From positions 82,747,260 to 82,811,259 of the forward strand of contig NC_065530.1 of NCBI RefSeq assembly GCF_020184175.1: a stretch of 64,000 nt of DNA, given 5' to 3'. Positions 62,841-64,000 of this stretch are shown here, one piece after another. The notes below the pieces were generated by a model. The model worked only from the letters and a program-made list of their open reading frames with translations. It did no database searches and was not told the origin of the DNA. The position numbers and the translations under genes are program-made. Every line of letters starts with the position of its first letter. Position 1 is the first letter of the stretch. Origin of the DNA: Aphis gossypii (lineage: Eukaryota > Arthropoda > Insecta > Hemiptera > Aphididae).

Positions 62841-64000
62841 CTGTGAGAAGACTGCAGCCGTGTACAGGTTGTCCGAGAAAAATGATAGTGCAAATCTCGT
62901 GGCGATGAAACGCTGCAGGTTAGTTTCGTGTTGTCAGCAAATCAATCAGCCAAAGGCCAAAACTCGGTGGTAGTGAATGGGAGGAGATTCGTACGTGCGT
63001 ACGCGAGTGCGGTCGTGAGTGTGAGCGCGTGTGTTATTGAACGCGCGTGAGTCTTCGCCGCAGAAAAGAACTACCCACCGCTAAGTTTTCATTGTTTTCA
63101 CGTGTGACGATCTGTAGTGAAGGGGCGTACACACAGCATGCACGCCCGCACACGTAAAATACGATATCGCGCGTTCTTAGGCCCCCGATGATAAAATAAT
63201 ATAAATTTTGGCCTTTTGTTCCAGCTTGCTTGCAGAAGTTAGGACGATTATAATGACTACCAATAAATCGCACACTCGTATTATATAATATTATACTGAA
63301 GGAATTGGAGATAAAGTTGCCGCGGTGATCCTTCGTGGGAGAAATGATAATAGATATACCAAGAATGACGCTCGGTGCTGAGTAATTTCACGTATATTAA
63401 TCCGCGAATAAAACTATATACAATAGAAATTTGTATACCAAAACCGACCAGTTTGTTTACTTCATTAAAGGATTACGGTATAATATCATGTATATATTTT
63501 CTTCGTAAAATATTATGTATTATTAATAATATTTCTACAAACCCGCGTGCCTTTAAATAAAAGCCATACAACATTTCATCCAACAGATGACTATAATTCA
63601 TGTAATTGTATAACTAGGTATATGTATCATATGAATGTACAATATATTATTGAGATCTCAGAATCTAAGGATTTGACGCGTTCAACTCCGACGACCTGCC
63701 TTGTGGTCGTATAGATGTGTGATGTTGTGGAAAATATAGCACAGCGACGTCGTCGGCTTTTGCATTCGTTTTCAACTATTCTCGGGAGACCGGATTTTAT
63801 TTTCCAGAAACTTGTATGTATTTTATTTATATACAGTTCGTTTTATCCTATGAAGCAGTAAAAAGAAAAAAAAACGTTACATAATATACTCACATTATAC
63901 ATCATGTTGTACTTCAACGTCCCAGCGACGCACTGTCATTTGTCATCTGGAACCGTCCAAAATGAATAAAAAACAAATCATGTATTAATAACTCATAGTA
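62841..64000. other. CpG-richer block at the window end
   Basis: G+C rises sharply near 62850-63200, and the first 250 bases are free of microsatellites. A sequence CTGCAGGTTAGT at 62914-62925 resembles an exon end plus splice donor on the plus strand, but no acceptor, core promoter or open frame supports an exon. The 61-codon frame at 63375-63560 is A+T-biased and unrecognised. Confidence 0.4.

Noticed and set aside
62914..62925. CTGCAGGTTAGT as an exon end and splice donor
   Set aside because: A single donor-like word without acceptor, open frame or promoter is not enough to call an exon.

Overview
The window looks like nuclear DNA from an insect, most probably an aphid (Aphididae). The reasons are strong A+T richness broken by CpG-rich patches, short TAGGTA / TACCTA words scattered everywhere on both strands, eukaryotic RNA polymerase III tRNA genes with T-run terminators, and decayed hAT and non-LTR element pieces. 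The species cannot be fixed from the sequence alone. I find no intact protein-coding gene. No open frame exceeds about 170 codons, and the longest ones run through homopolymers and microsatellites. The window reads as an intergenic desert or very long intron.

Supported genes and elements, left to right: two tRNA-Ala(CGC) genes in divergent orientation (2474-2545 minus, 3806-3877 plus); a diverged repeat copy at 9377-10640 with a partner at 30054-30805; a decayed hAT transposon that keeps the end of its transposase (20811-21570); a 5S-rRNA-like, SINE-like unit (about 24258-24476); a possible diverged tandem duplication (27004-27205); three hAT-like terminal fragments (36953-37012, 37470-37650, 46907-46990); the C-terminal tail of a non-LTR retrotransposon reverse-transcriptase protein (48342-48603); and a foldback (inverted-repeat) element (53753-54366).

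At the large scale the window alternates between very A+T-rich plains and CpG-rich, microsatellite-dense blocks: about 5.6-9.2, 15.1-19.2, 25.4-28.2, 29.3-30.0, 33.8-35.4, 37.4-39.1, 42.6-44.3, 46.2-46.7, 47.4-50.7, 54.6-57.9, 59.2-61.6 and 62.8-63.9 kb. These blocks hold most of the CA/GT, TA, TTA, GCC, GCT and CGT tracts. They may be unmethylated regulatory DNA or untranslated exons of genes outside the window, but no splice or coding structure proves this.

No multi-gene system, operon, CRISPR array or metabolic cluster is present. The most informative items are the paired tRNAs that share unusual stem changes, the repeat pair 20 kb apart, the 5S-like unit and the foldback element.
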